Of a DNA stretch of 64,000 bases, positions 50,192 to 59,119 are shown one piece after another. Both the position numbers and the translations under genes were made by a program. Origin of the DNA: JBLHZY01 sp050633265 (GTDB lineage: Bacteria > Pseudomonadota > Alphaproteobacteria > Rhodobacterales > Rhodobacteraceae); contig JBOEGE010000006.1 of assembly GCA_050633265.1 (NCBI GenBank), forward strand, positions 62,001 through 126,000. Direction: 5' to 3'. Position 1 is the stretch's first letter. Each line of letters begins with the position of its first letter. A model generated the notes under the pieces. The model was not told the DNA's origin. It searched no databases and saw nothing but the letters and a program-made list of their open reading frames with translations.

Positions 50192-51541
50192 ATGTCCGGC
50201 CACGGCACCCCCATCCCAATGATCGCCCGCCGCTCTGGCCCACTTAGCGGAACCGCAGCCGTTCCGGGGGATAAATCCATCTCGCATCGCGCGATTATGT
50301 TTGGCGCCATGGCCATCGGCGAAACCAAAATCACCGGGCTCTTGGAAGGCGAAGATGTGCTTGATACCGCCAAAGCCATGCGCGCTTTGGGCGCAGAAGT
50401 GACCCGCACAGGCGAGGGCGCTTGGTCGGTTTTCGGGGTGGGCGTTGGCGGCTTTAGCGAGCCGGAACAAGTGATTGATTGCGGCAATTCGGGCACCGGC
50501 GTGCGCTTGCTGATGGGCCTCGTGGCGACCTCGCCATTCGCGACAACCTTTACCGGCGATGCATCCTTGCGCAAACGCCCGATGAGCCGGATCACCGATC
50601 CAATTTCGCTGTTTGGTGCCCAAAGCCATGGCCGCTCTGGCGGGCGCTTGCCGCTCACCATCGTTGGCGCGAAAAACCCGGTTCCGGCAGATTACACAAC
50701 GCCGATGCCCTCAGCCCAAGTGAAATCCGCCGTGCTGCTCGCAGGGCTGAATGCGCCGGGCAAAACCGTGGTCACAGAGGCCGAACCAACCCGCGATCAC
50801 ACCGAGCGGATGCTCGCAGGCTTTGGCGCAGAGATCACCACAGAGATCACCGATCAGGGCCGCCGCATCACCCTGACCGGCCAGCCAGAATTGATCGCGC
50901 AAAACGTCGCCGTTCCGCGCGATCCAAGCTCGGCAGCATTCCCAACTTGTGCGGCATTGATCGTTGAAGGCTCTGAGATTTTCGTGCCCGGTGTGAGCCA
51001 AAACCTGACCCGCAACGGGCTTTATATCACGCTCAAAGAGATGGGCGCAGACATCACTTTCGAGAACCCGCGCACCGAGGGCGGCGAACCCGTTGCCGAT
51101 CTGCGCGTGCGTGCCTCCGCCCTCAAAGGGATCGAGGTTCCGGCAGAACGCGCCGCCTCAATGATCGATGAATTCCCGGTGCTTTCCGTCGTAGCTGCCT
51201 GCGCTGATGGGATCACCACCATGCGCGGCGTCAAAGAATTGCGCGTCAAAGAAAGCGACCGGATCGATGCGATGGCGCGCGGGTTAGAGGCTTGCGGCGT
51301 AACCATTGAAGAGGATGAAGACACGCTGATCGTGCATGGTATGGGCGCGGGCAATGTTCCCGGCGGCGCGACCTGCGCAAGCCACCTTGATCACCGAATT
51401 GCGATGTCTTTTCTGGTGCTTGGCTTGGCTGCAAAGAAGCCGGTGAGCATTGATGATGGAACCCCGATCGCCACATCCTTCCCAATCTTTGAGGCGCTCA
51501 TGGGCGATCTCGGCGCCATTATCGAGCGCACAAAAGGATGA
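50192..51541 (+). CDS. aroA: 3-phosphoshikimate 1-carboxyvinyltransferase (EPSP synthase)
   Basis: 449 residues. It makes EPSP from shikimate-3-phosphate and PEP. Class signatures GNSGTGVRLLMG near 93-104, DKSISHRAIMF near 27-37 and LRVKESDRIDAMA near 350-362; the ATSPFA segment follows. Glyphosate sensitivity or tolerance cannot be judged by eye (the loop LRKRPM is unremarkable). It overlaps the next gene by 4 bases (ATGA). Confidence 0.96.
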   Translation: MSGHGTPIPMIARRSGPLSGTAAVPGDKSISHRAIMFGAMAIGETKITGLLEGEDVLDTAKAMRALGAEVTRTGEGAWSVFGVGVGGFSEPEQVIDCGNSGTGVRLLMGLVATSPFATTFTGDASLRKRPMSRITDPISLFGAQSHGRSGGRLPLTIVGAKNPVPADYTTPMPSAQVKSAVLLAGLNAPGKTVVTEAEPTRDHTERMLAGFGAEITTEITDQGRRITLTGQPELIAQNVAVPRDPSSAAFPTCAALIVEGSEIFVPGVSQNLTRNGLYITLKEMGADITFENPRTEGGEPVADLRVRASALKGIEVPAERAASMIDEFPVLSVVAACADGITTMRGVKELRVKESDRIDAMARGLEACGVTIEEDEDTLIVHGMGAGNVPGGATCASHLDHRIAMSFLVLGLAAKKPVSIDDGTPIATSFPIFEALMGDLGAIIERTKG

Positions 51542-52074
51542 GCGCGCGGCTGCGCATTCGGGCCTATTGGGCGCTGTTTAGCGCGATGCTCGGTGTCTAT
51601 CTCACGATGATCTTGTGGAGCTTGCCGCGCATCGCCCGTGATGCAGGCGCGCCCGTTTTTGATCTGCGCTCAAGCCGCTATGATTACGAAGATGCCCGCA
51701 GCTTTCTAAGCAACCTTTCGGACGAGGGCCGCGATTTTTATCTCAACGTTCAGCAGTCTTTGGATATGATCTATCCGGCCCTTTTTGGCATCATAGTTGC
51801 CTGGTCTCTTCTTTGGGCGGGCAAGGGCTTCCCGCGCTGGATTTTGCGGATTGCGGTGGCATTTGCCCTGGTCTCTATGGTGGCGGATTACGCTGAAAAT
51901 GCCGCTGTGCGCGGGATGCTTTTGGCTGGGGCAGAGGGGATTGATCCGGCGCAAGTGGCCTCGGCCAGCGCGCGCACGATGCTCAAATTCAGCACAGCGA
52001 CGGTTGCTGGGATTGGGCTCATACTGCTGTTGGCGCGGCGGCTCTATCTGTGGCGCAAGGGGCGGGATTTATGA
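51538..52074 (+). CDS. Small membrane protein between aroA and cmk
   Basis: 178 residues. Three or four membrane segments: YWALFSAMLGVYLTMILWSL (10-29), IYPALFGIIVAWSLLWAG near 80-97, ILRIAVAFALVSMVADY and GIGLILLLARRLYLW near the C terminus. It sits in an aroA-orf-cmk run with 4-base ATGA overlaps on both sides, so all three are translated together. I know no named function; conserved neighbours suggest a housekeeping link. Confidence 0.75.
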   Translation: MSARLRIRAYWALFSAMLGVYLTMILWSLPRIARDAGAPVFDLRSSRYDYEDARSFLSNLSDEGRDFYLNVQQSLDMIYPALFGIIVAWSLLWAGKGFPRWILRIAVAFALVSMVADYAENAAVRGMLLAGAEGIDPAQVASASARTMLKFSTATVAGIGLILLLARRLYLWRKGRDL

Positions 52075-52682
52075 GCTTTACCGTTGCGATTGATGGCCCT
52101 GCGGCCGCGGGTAAGGGCACGATCAGCCGCGCGGTCGCGGCGCATTTTGGCTTTCAGCATCTTGATACGGGCCTGCTCTATCGCGCTGTCGGCGCGCGCG
52201 TTTTGGCCGGGGCTGAGGCCGTTGATGCTGCGCGCAGATTGCTGCCAGAGGATATCTCGCCGGATGGGCTTCGCACGGCCAAAGTTGGCCAAGCGGCGAG
52301 CGTTGTGGCGGCGATCCCTGAGGTGCGCGAAGCGCTCGTGGCCTTTCAGCGCCGCTTTGCCCGGCTGGGCGCAGGCGCGGTTTTGGATGGGCGCGATATC
52401 GGCACGGTGATTTGCCCCGAGGCCGAGGTGAAACTCTTCGTTACCGCCAGCGATGAAGTCCGCGCGGCCCGCCGCTTTGAAGAGCTCAAAACGGGCGGCG
52501 CGGACACGGATTTCGAAACAGTTCTCGCCGATCTACGCGAGCGCGATGCGCGGGATGCAGGGCGGAGCGACGCGCCCTTGATGGCCGCAAGCGATGCGCT
52601 CGAACTCGATACAACGGCGCTAAGCATTGATCAGGCCGTTGCGCGCGCAATTGCGAAAGTCGAGGCCGCACTCAAACGCTAA
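52071..52682 (+). CDS. cmk: Cytidylate kinase
   Basis: 203 residues. It phosphorylates CMP/dCMP with ATP. P-loop IDGPAAAGKGTISRAVA at 7-23, the CMP-binding LDTGLLYRAVG near 32-42, and DGRDIGTVICP near 105-115. The ATG overlaps the previous stop codon. In most relatives rpsA follows cmk; here the next rightward gene is rpsA only after a 10-kb glycerol cluster. It overlaps the convergent glpK by 11 bases. Confidence 0.95.
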   Translation: MSFTVAIDGPAAAGKGTISRAVAAHFGFQHLDTGLLYRAVGARVLAGAEAVDAARRLLPEDISPDGLRTAKVGQAASVVAAIPEVREALVAFQRRFARLGAGAVLDGRDIGTVICPEAEVKLFVTASDEVRAARRFEELKTGGADTDFETVLADLRERDARDAGRSDAPLMAASDALELDTTALSIDQAVARAIAKVEAALKR

Positions 52683-54171
52683 GCGTGGCCGCCACGGCCC
52701 GTTTCCAAGCTGCATATTTATCCGCCCGCCTGGCCGCATCCATTGATGGCTCAAAACGCCGCTCAAGCGCCCAATTCGCCGCAAACCCTGCCTGATCCGG
52801 ATAGACACCCGCGCGCATTCCTGCGAGCCAAGCCGCACCAAGCGCAGTTGTTTCCAGCACCTCCGGGCGATCCACAGGGGCATCAATAATGTCGCTCAAA
52901 AACTGCATCGTCCAATCGCTCGCCGCCATGCCACCATCAACCCGCAAAGTCGCCTGCGCAGCCGCATCACTGCCTGCATGGGCCCAATCGGCGCGCATCG
53001 CATCCAGCAGATCGCGGGTTTGATAGCCCACACTTTCAAGCGCCGCGCGGGCAAGCTCGGCCGGGCCGGAATTGCGCGTAAGGCCGTAAGCCGCGCCGCG
53101 ACATTCGGCATTCCAATAGGGCGCGCCAAGGCCGGTAAAGGCAGGAACGAGGATCACGTTTTGGCCCGGATCAGCGCTTTCGGCGAGCGGCTGCGTTTCG
53201 GCGGCCTCGCGAATGATTTTCAACCCATCGCGCAGCCATTGCACAACGGCGCCAGCGATAAAGATCGAGCCTTCAAGCGCATAAGTCGGCTTGCCGTTCA
53301 GCTGATAGGCGATGGTGGTAAGCAGGCGATTTTCGCTCAGAACGGGCGTATCGCCGGTATTCAAAAGCGCAAAACAGCCCGTGCCGTAAGTGCTTTTGAG
53401 CATGCCCGGCGCAAAGCAGGCCTGCCCAACAGTCGCCGCTTGTTGATCGCCAGCAACGCCGAGGATCGGGATTTCGCGCCCAAAAAGATCGGCCCGTGTA
53501 TGGCCGAAATCAGAGGCGCAATCGCGCACTTCGGGCAGCATTTCCATTGGAATATCAAGTAGATCACAGATGGTTTGAGACCAGCGACCCTTGCGAATGT
53601 CATACAGAAGCGTGCGCGCAGCGTTGGTCGCGTCCGTGACATGCGAACGCCCGCCGGTGAGCTTCCAGATGAGGAAACTATCGACCGTACCAAACAGCAA
53701 TTCGCCCCTTCTGGCGCGGTCGCGCGCGCCCTCGACATGGTCCAAAATCCATTTCAGCTTGGTGCCGGAAAAATAGGGATCAAGCAAAAGGCCGGTACGA
53801 TCACGCACCATATCTTCATGGCCCGCCTCGCGCATTTCGCGGCAAAAATCGGCGGTGCGGCGATCCTGCCAAACGATGGCATTGTGGATCGGCTGGCCAG
53901 ATTTGGCATCCCAAACAACGGTCGTTTCGCGCTGATTGGTGATGCCGATGGCGGCGATATCGCGCGCGTCCACATCGGCGCGCTCAATAACAGATCGGCA
54001 AGTCGCGGCCGTGGAGCTCCAAAGATCCGCCGGATCATGCTCGACCCAGCCAGACTGGGGGAAATGCTGGGGGAATTCGGCCTGCGCGGAGCTTGCGATC
54101 TTCATCGCGCTGTCAAACAGGATCGCGCGGCTAGAAGTCGTGCCCTGATCAATCGCTAGAATATATGTCAT
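52672..54171 (-). CDS. glpK: Glycerol kinase
   Basis: 499 residues from MTYILAIDQGTTSSRAI. It phosphorylates glycerol to glycerol-3-phosphate. FGGY kinase fold: ATP-binding DQGTTSSR at 7-14, substrate block WQDRRTADFC near 103-112, FGGY signature STYGTGCFALLNTG near 264-277 and the motif LRVDGGMAASDWTMQFLSDI near 407-426. Transcribed with the transporter genes but separated from glpV by a strong terminator. It lies at the far end of the locus. Confidence 0.96.
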   Translation of the reverse strand: MTYILAIDQGTTSSRAILFDSAMKIASSAQAEFPQHFPQSGWVEHDPADLWSSTAATCRSVIERADVDARDIAAIGITNQRETTVVWDAKSGQPIHNAIVWQDRRTADFCREMREAGHEDMVRDRTGLLLDPYFSGTKLKWILDHVEGARDRARRGELLFGTVDSFLIWKLTGGRSHVTDATNAARTLLYDIRKGRWSQTICDLLDIPMEMLPEVRDCASDFGHTRADLFGREIPILGVAGDQQAATVGQACFAPGMLKSTYGTGCFALLNTGDTPVLSENRLLTTIAYQLNGKPTYALEGSIFIAGAVVQWLRDGLKIIREAAETQPLAESADPGQNVILVPAFTGLGAPYWNAECRGAAYGLTRNSGPAELARAALESVGYQTRDLLDAMRADWAHAGSDAAAQATLRVDGGMAASDWTMQFLSDIIDAPVDRPEVLETTALGAAWLAGMRAGVYPDQAGFAANWALERRFEPSMDAARRADKYAAWKRAVAATLSV

Positions 54172-54237
54172 GTGGTGCCTCCCAACGCCGATTTCGTTTA
54201 GTGTGCCTTTCCCAAACGCCACTCGCAAGCGCGCATG

Positions 54238-54272
54238 AAAAGGCCGGGGCGCTTATCTCAAACGCCCCGGCC
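54238..54272 (-). terminator. Terminator between glpV and glpK
   Basis: A 10-base perfect stem (GGCCGGGGCG/CGCCCCGGCC) followed by TTT on the minus strand. It separates the transporter transcript from glpK, allowing read-through at reduced level. Confidence 0.75.
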
Positions 54273-54288
54273 CATGATCAACGCCGGA

Positions 54289-55998
54289 TTATTTCCAAGA
54301 CGCGATGAGCGTATCGTAATCAACAGTCATCGGCGCTGGATTTTCATCCGCCAGTTTGGCCTTAGGCGCGCCAGGTTTGGCCAGCCAATCAGCTTCGGCC
54401 ATTTCCTCGTTCATCTTGGGGCCAAGATCGCCCTGAACGCCTGCACGCTCCAGACGGATCAGCACTTTTTCTTGCTCTTCACAAAGCGCGTTCAAAGCAT
54501 CCTGAGCGGATTTCGCACCCGAAGACGCATCGCCAATGTTCTGCCACCAGAGCTGCGCGAGCTTTGGATAATCAGGAACGTTGGTGCCTGTTGGAGACCA
54601 CTGAACACGCGCAGGTGAACGGTAGAATTCAACGAGTCCGCCAAGCTTGGGCGCACGCTCAGTAAAGCTTTTGTCCTGCACTGTGCTTTCACGAATGAAG
54701 GTCAGACCCACGTGGGATTTCTTCACGTCCACAGTTTTGGATGTGATGAACTGCGCATAGAGCCAAGCGGCTTTGGCGCGATCCACTGGGGTGCTTTCCA
54801 TCAGAGTCCAAGAACCGGCGTCCTGATAGCCAACCTTCATGCCTTCTTCCCAATATGCGCCATGTGGCGAAGGAGCCATGCGCCATTTTGGTGTGCCATC
54901 GTCGTTCATCACGGCGATGCCGGGCTTTACCATATCGGCGGTAAAGGCGGTGTACCAGAACATCTGCTGGGCGATCGCACCCTGTGCCGGAACGGGGCCC
55001 GCTTCACCAAAGGTCATGCCTTCGGCTGCTGGGGGCGTATATTCCTTGAGCCACTTGATGTATTTCTCGATCGCATAAACAGCTGCGGGCGAATTGGTTG
55101 CCCCGCCGCGCGCCACACAAGAGCCAACAGGCTGGGAGTTTTCGTTGACACGAATACCCCATTCATCGACCGGAAGGCCGTTTGGCTCGCCCTTATCGCC
55201 CATGCCCGCCATGGACATCCACGCATCGGTAAAGCGCCAGCCAAGGCTTGGATCTTTCTTGCCGTAATCCATGTTGCCATAGATTTTCTGGCCGTCGATT
55301 TCCTTGCCTGTGAAGAACTCAGCGATGTTTTCATAAGCGGTCCAGTTTACCGGAACGCCAAGATCATAGCCGTATTTCTCTTTGAATTCAGCCTTGATCG
55401 CAGGATCGGAGAACCAATCATAACGGAACCAATAAAGGTTGGCGAACTGCTGATCGGGAAGCTGATAGAGTTTGCCATCTGGGCCGGTGGTGAACTCAGT
55501 GCCGATGAAATCATCGATATCAAGGCCCGGGTTGGTCACGTCTTTGCCTTCGCCGGCCATCCAATCCGTAAGATTGCGGGCCTGCTTATAGCGCCAATGC
55601 GTTCCGATCAGATCGGAATCGTTGATATAGGCGTCATAGATGTTTTCGCCTGATTGCATCTGGGTTTGCAGCTTTTCAACCACATCGCCCTCACCAATCA
55701 GATCATGGGTGATCTTGATGCCTGTGATCGCGGTAAACGCGGGCGCAAGCACTTTAGACTCGTATTCGTGGGTTGTGATTGTCTCGGATACAACCTTGAT
55801 GTCCATCCCCGCCATCGGCTTGGCAGCATCAACGAACCAGTTCAATTCGGCCTCTTGCTCGGCGCGGCTTAGCGTCGAGAGATCGCCGATTTCAGCATCG
55901 AGAAAGGCTTTCGCCTCGTCCATGCCCGCAAATGATGGCGTGGCCAGCATTGCCAGCATCGCCCCCATCGCTGTGGTGGATTTCAGTGAAAAGTTCAT
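54289..55998 (-). CDS. glpV: Glycerol ABC transporter, substrate-binding protein
   Basis: 569 residues from ATG 55998 with GGAGGA upstream. A signal peptide (MNFSLKSTTAMGAMLAMLAT, then PSFAG) precedes a large solute-binding protein (family 1). The size (nearly 570) and context match GlpV of Rhizobium, larger than most ABC-type binding proteins. It shuttles glycerol to the GlpPQ permease from the periplasm. Last transporter gene before the terminator at 54238. Confidence 0.93.
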   Translation of the reverse strand: MNFSLKSTTAMGAMLAMLATPSFAGMDEAKAFLDAEIGDLSTLSRAEQEAELNWFVDAAKPMAGMDIKVVSETITTHEYESKVLAPAFTAITGIKITHDLIGEGDVVEKLQTQMQSGENIYDAYINDSDLIGTHWRYKQARNLTDWMAGEGKDVTNPGLDIDDFIGTEFTTGPDGKLYQLPDQQFANLYWFRYDWFSDPAIKAEFKEKYGYDLGVPVNWTAYENIAEFFTGKEIDGQKIYGNMDYGKKDPSLGWRFTDAWMSMAGMGDKGEPNGLPVDEWGIRVNENSQPVGSCVARGGATNSPAAVYAIEKYIKWLKEYTPPAAEGMTFGEAGPVPAQGAIAQQMFWYTAFTADMVKPGIAVMNDDGTPKWRMAPSPHGAYWEEGMKVGYQDAGSWTLMESTPVDRAKAAWLYAQFITSKTVDVKKSHVGLTFIRESTVQDKSFTERAPKLGGLVEFYRSPARVQWSPTGTNVPDYPKLAQLWWQNIGDASSGAKSAQDALNALCEEQEKVLIRLERAGVQGDLGPKMNEEMAEADWLAKPGAPKAKLADENPAPMTVDYDTLIASWK

Positions 55999-56068
55999 GG
56001 TGTCCTCCCATTGGAACTCAAGTTGTGGGGCCTCGGATATTTCCGTTTTGCCCCCGGTTAAGGCCTGT

Positions 56069-56341
56069 CTAAACCCAGCGGAAAACCGCGAAAGCATAGA
56101 TCAGGCAAACAATCAGCGCGCCCCATTGCGGCGCACTGAGCAAACCGAGCCAAGCCAAATTGATAAAGGCCGAGCCCAGAAGAGTGATAAACAGGCGATC
56201 TCCGCGCGTCGTCTCGATCCGCAAAACGCCGATGCGCGGCGTCTCGGGATATTTGATCGCGAGGATCGTGAAACTGATCAGCAGGCAAGCGATCACGATA
56301 AAAAATATGGCTGTGGGCCACGTCCATGCCATCCAAGCCAT
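56069..56341 (-). CDS. Small DUF2160 membrane protein of the glycerol cluster
   Basis: 90 residues, two or three membrane segments (TAIFFIVIACLLISFTILAI at 10-29, LFITLLGSAFINLAWLGLL and ALIVCLIYAFAVFRWV). The family always accompanies this type of glycerol transporter and starts MAWMAWTWPTAIFF as here. It begins 2 bases after glpQ. Role in transport is likely but unproven. Confidence 0.88.
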   Translation of the reverse strand: MAWMAWTWPTAIFFIVIACLLISFTILAIKYPETPRIGVLRIETTRGDRLFITLLGSAFINLAWLGLLSAPQWGALIVCLIYAFAVFRWV

Positions 56342-56343
56342 GA

Positions 56344-57150
56344 TCAAACCCTCCCTAGGGCAAAGCCCTTGGCTATGTAGTTGCGAACGAAATAGATCAC
56401 CAAAGCGCCCGGAACGATTGTGAGAACACCCGCCGCCGCCAGCACGCCCCAATCAAGCCCCGAGGCCGAAACCGTCCGTGTCATCGTGGCGGCAATGGGC
56501 TTGGCATCAATGGCTGTGAGCGTGCGCGAAAGCAGCAGCTCGACCCATGAGAACATAAAGGTAAAGAACGCCGCGACCCCGATGCCCGAGGCAATCAAAG
56601 GCATGAAAATCTTGATGAAGAAACGCCCGAAAGAATAGCCATCGATATAGGCCGTCTCATCAATCTCGCGCGGGACACCCCGCATGAAACCTTCCAAAAT
56701 CCAAACGGCCAGCGGGACGTTAAACAAGCAATGCGCCAGGGCCACAGCGATATGCGTATCAAACAGCCCGACAGAGGAATACAGCTGAAAAAACGGCAGC
56801 GCAAAAACGGCAGGCGGGGCCATGCGATTGGTCAGCAGCCAGAAGAAAAGATGCTTATCGCCCAAGAAGTTATACCGCGAAAACGCATAGGCCGCGGGCA
56901 GGGCCACAGCGATCGAAATCACTGTGTTCATCACCACATAAATCATCGAATTCACATAGCCCATATACCAGCTTGGATCGGTCAGGATCACCGCGTAATT
57001 GGCAAATGTCAGATCGCGCGGCCAAAGCGAAAAGACCGAAAGAATTTCCTCATTCGTCTTGAGGCTCATGTTGATCAGCCAATAGATCGGCAGCAGCAAG
57101 AAGAGCAAATAAAGGGCCATAAAGCCGTTGCGGGCGTTGAGGCGGTTCAT
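56344..57150 (-). CDS. glpQ: Glycerol ABC transporter permease
   Basis: 268 residues with about six membrane segments. Binding-protein-dependent transport inner-membrane domain (MalG-like); the EAA motif region reads EGFMRGVPREIDETAYIDGY near 153-172. It works with GlpP as a heterodimeric channel. The start codon overlaps the glpP stop (TGATG). Confidence 0.92.
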   Translation of the reverse strand: MNRLNARNGFMALYLLFLLLPIYWLINMSLKTNEEILSVFSLWPRDLTFANYAVILTDPSWYMGYVNSMIYVVMNTVISIAVALPAAYAFSRYNFLGDKHLFFWLLTNRMAPPAVFALPFFQLYSSVGLFDTHIAVALAHCLFNVPLAVWILEGFMRGVPREIDETAYIDGYSFGRFFIKIFMPLIASGIGVAAFFTFMFSWVELLLSRTLTAIDAKPIAATMTRTVSASGLDWGVLAAAGVLTIVPGALVIYFVRNYIAKGFALGRV

Positions 57151-58022
57151 CAGTTGCCCTCCCGTTTATCAAGGTTGGTCATCACGGTGTAAAACACCCA
57201 AGAGATCAGCAGGATCACGAGGAAATACATCAGCGAGAACGCCGCCGCTGGCCCCAGATCAAACTGCCCGATGGCCATTTTAACCAGATCAATGGAAAGG
57301 AAAGTCGTCGCATTGCCCGGGCCCCCGCCGGTTACAACAAACGGCTCGGTATAGATCATAAAGCTGTCCATAAAGCGCAGCAGGATCGCGATCAGCAGCA
57401 CGCCTTGCATCTTTGGCAGCTCGATAAAACGGAACACAGAAATGCGGCTCGCCTGATCGATTTTGGCCGCCTGATAATAGGCCTCGGGGATGGATTGCAG
57501 CCCGGCATATGCGAGCAGCGCCACAAGCGATGTCCAATGCCAAACGTCCATCACGATCACGGTTGCCCAAGCATCAATCACATCGGAGGTGTAGTTATAA
57601 TCAATTCCAAGGCTGCTAAGGGCGCGCCCCAAAAGGCCAATATCAACGCGGCCAAAAATCTGCCAGATCGTGCCAACAACATTCCAAGGGATCAGCAGTG
57701 GCAGCGCCATCAGGATCAAACAAACGCTCGACCAGAGGCCCCGTTTTGGCATGCAAAGCGCAACGAGAATGCCCAAAGGCACCTCAATCGCAAGGATGAT
57801 CGCTGAGAAAAGCATCTGGCGCCAAAGCGCGCCGTGAAGCCGCTCCGAGCCGAGCATCTCTTTAAACCATTCCAGCCCCGCCCAGAAGAATTTATTCTGG
57901 CCGAACGTGTCTTGGACCGAATAATTCACCACTGTCATCAAGGGGATAACAGCCGAAAACGCCACAAGGAGCAGCACAGGTAGCACAAGGAACCAGGCTT
58001 TTTGATTGGTCACTTTGTTCAT
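57150..58022 (-). CDS. glpP: Glycerol ABC transporter permease
   Basis: 290 residues from MNKVTNQKAWFLVLPVLLLV; six membrane segments (MalF-like). The EAA-type loop reads YAGLQSIPEAYYQAAKIDQA near 185-204. The ATG overlaps glpT by 4 bases. It pairs with glpQ. Confidence 0.92.
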   Translation of the reverse strand: MNKVTNQKAWFLVLPVLLLVAFSAVIPLMTVVNYSVQDTFGQNKFFWAGLEWFKEMLGSERLHGALWRQMLFSAIILAIEVPLGILVALCMPKRGLWSSVCLILMALPLLIPWNVVGTIWQIFGRVDIGLLGRALSSLGIDYNYTSDVIDAWATVIVMDVWHWTSLVALLAYAGLQSIPEAYYQAAKIDQASRISVFRFIELPKMQGVLLIAILLRFMDSFMIYTEPFVVTGGGPGNATTFLSIDLVKMAIGQFDLGPAAAFSLMYFLVILLISWVFYTVMTNLDKREGN

Positions 58023-59107
58023 AGGCTTGCCTCCGAAGCCGGCGCAATCCGCCAATCATTTGCGTAAACACCCATCTGTTCAGGCGCGAAAATCACGCGG
58101 TTCATATCGGGTGAAACCTCCGCACCTTCTGGGGCAATGGCATTGATCGCCGTGCCCTCATATTCGGCGCGAATGATCTTGTGATGGCCCACATCCTCAA
58201 CGCGCAGCACCTTTACCGGAAGGCCCTTTTTGTCTGCTGTAAGTGAGGTGAATTCCGGGCGAATACCGATCTGGATATGCCCTTCCGGCGCGCCGTATTC
58301 AGCACCCAAATCAAGCGCATGCCCGCCGATACGCGCGGATTTCCCGGCGACTTTGGCATCAACCACATTCATCCCCGGCGAGCCGATGAAATAGCCCACA
58401 AAGGTATGCGCGGGCCGCTCAAACAGTTCTTGCGGTGTGCCGATTTGAACCACGCGGCCATCGTGCATCACCACAACCTTATCGGCAAAGGTCAGCGCTT
58501 CGGTTTGATCATGGGTGACGTAGATCATCGTATGGCCAAACTCATGGTGCAGCGATTTGAGCTGTGTGCGCAACTCCCATTTCATATGCGGGTCAATCAC
58601 CGTCAGCGGCTCATCAAACAGCAGCGCATTTACATCCTCGCGCACCATCCCGCGGCCCAAGGAAATCTTCTGCTTGGCATCGGCCGTAAGCCCGCGCGCC
58701 TTGCGATTAAGCACATCTTCCATGCCGATCATCGCTGCAATCTGCTGAACGCGCGTCGCGATATAGGCCGGATCAGCGCCGCGATTGCGCAGCGGAAAGG
58801 CCAGATTATCGCGCACGGTCATCGTGTCGTAGACGACCGGAAACTGGAAGACTTGCGCGATGTTGCGCTCAGAGGTTGGCGCATTGGTAACATCTTGATC
58901 GTTAAACAAAATACGCCCGCGCGAGGGCTGCAAAAGCCCCGAAATAATATTGAGCAACGTGGATTTCCCACAGCCCGATGCGCCCAGCAATGCATAGGCC
59001 TCACCATCGGCCCAAACATGGTTCAGCTCTTTGAGCGCATAGTCGTTTTCCGTAACCGGATTGGCCATGTAGGAATGGGCCAGATTATCAAGCGTTATGG
59101 ATGCCAT
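58019..59107 (-). CDS. glpT: Glycerol ABC transporter ATP-binding protein
   Basis: 362 residues. Walker A GASGCGKST near 42-50, Walker B LLFDEPLTVID near 166-176 and switch His in VTHDQTEAL. The ABC signature is unusual: LTADAKQKISLGRG instead of LSGGQ. As the partner GlpS has a normal signature, the pair may be an asymmetric ATPase. C-terminal regulatory TOBE-like domain follows. Twelve bases separate it from glpS. Confidence 0.9.
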   Translation of the reverse strand: MASITLDNLAHSYMANPVTENDYALKELNHVWADGEAYALLGASGCGKSTLLNIISGLLQPSRGRILFNDQDVTNAPTSERNIAQVFQFPVVYDTMTVRDNLAFPLRNRGADPAYIATRVQQIAAMIGMEDVLNRKARGLTADAKQKISLGRGMVREDVNALLFDEPLTVIDPHMKWELRTQLKSLHHEFGHTMIYVTHDQTEALTFADKVVVMHDGRVVQIGTPQELFERPAHTFVGYFIGSPGMNVVDAKVAGKSARIGGHALDLGAEYGAPEGHIQIGIRPEFTSLTADKKGLPVKVLRVEDVGHHKIIRAEYEGTAINAIAPEGAEVSPDMNRVIFAPEQMGVYANDWRIAPASEASL

Positions 59108-59119
59108 CTCTGCCCCTCC

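Noticed and set aside
49282..50661. 459-residue minus-strand open frame opposite trmB/aroA
   Set aside because: Antisense of two well-identified genes.
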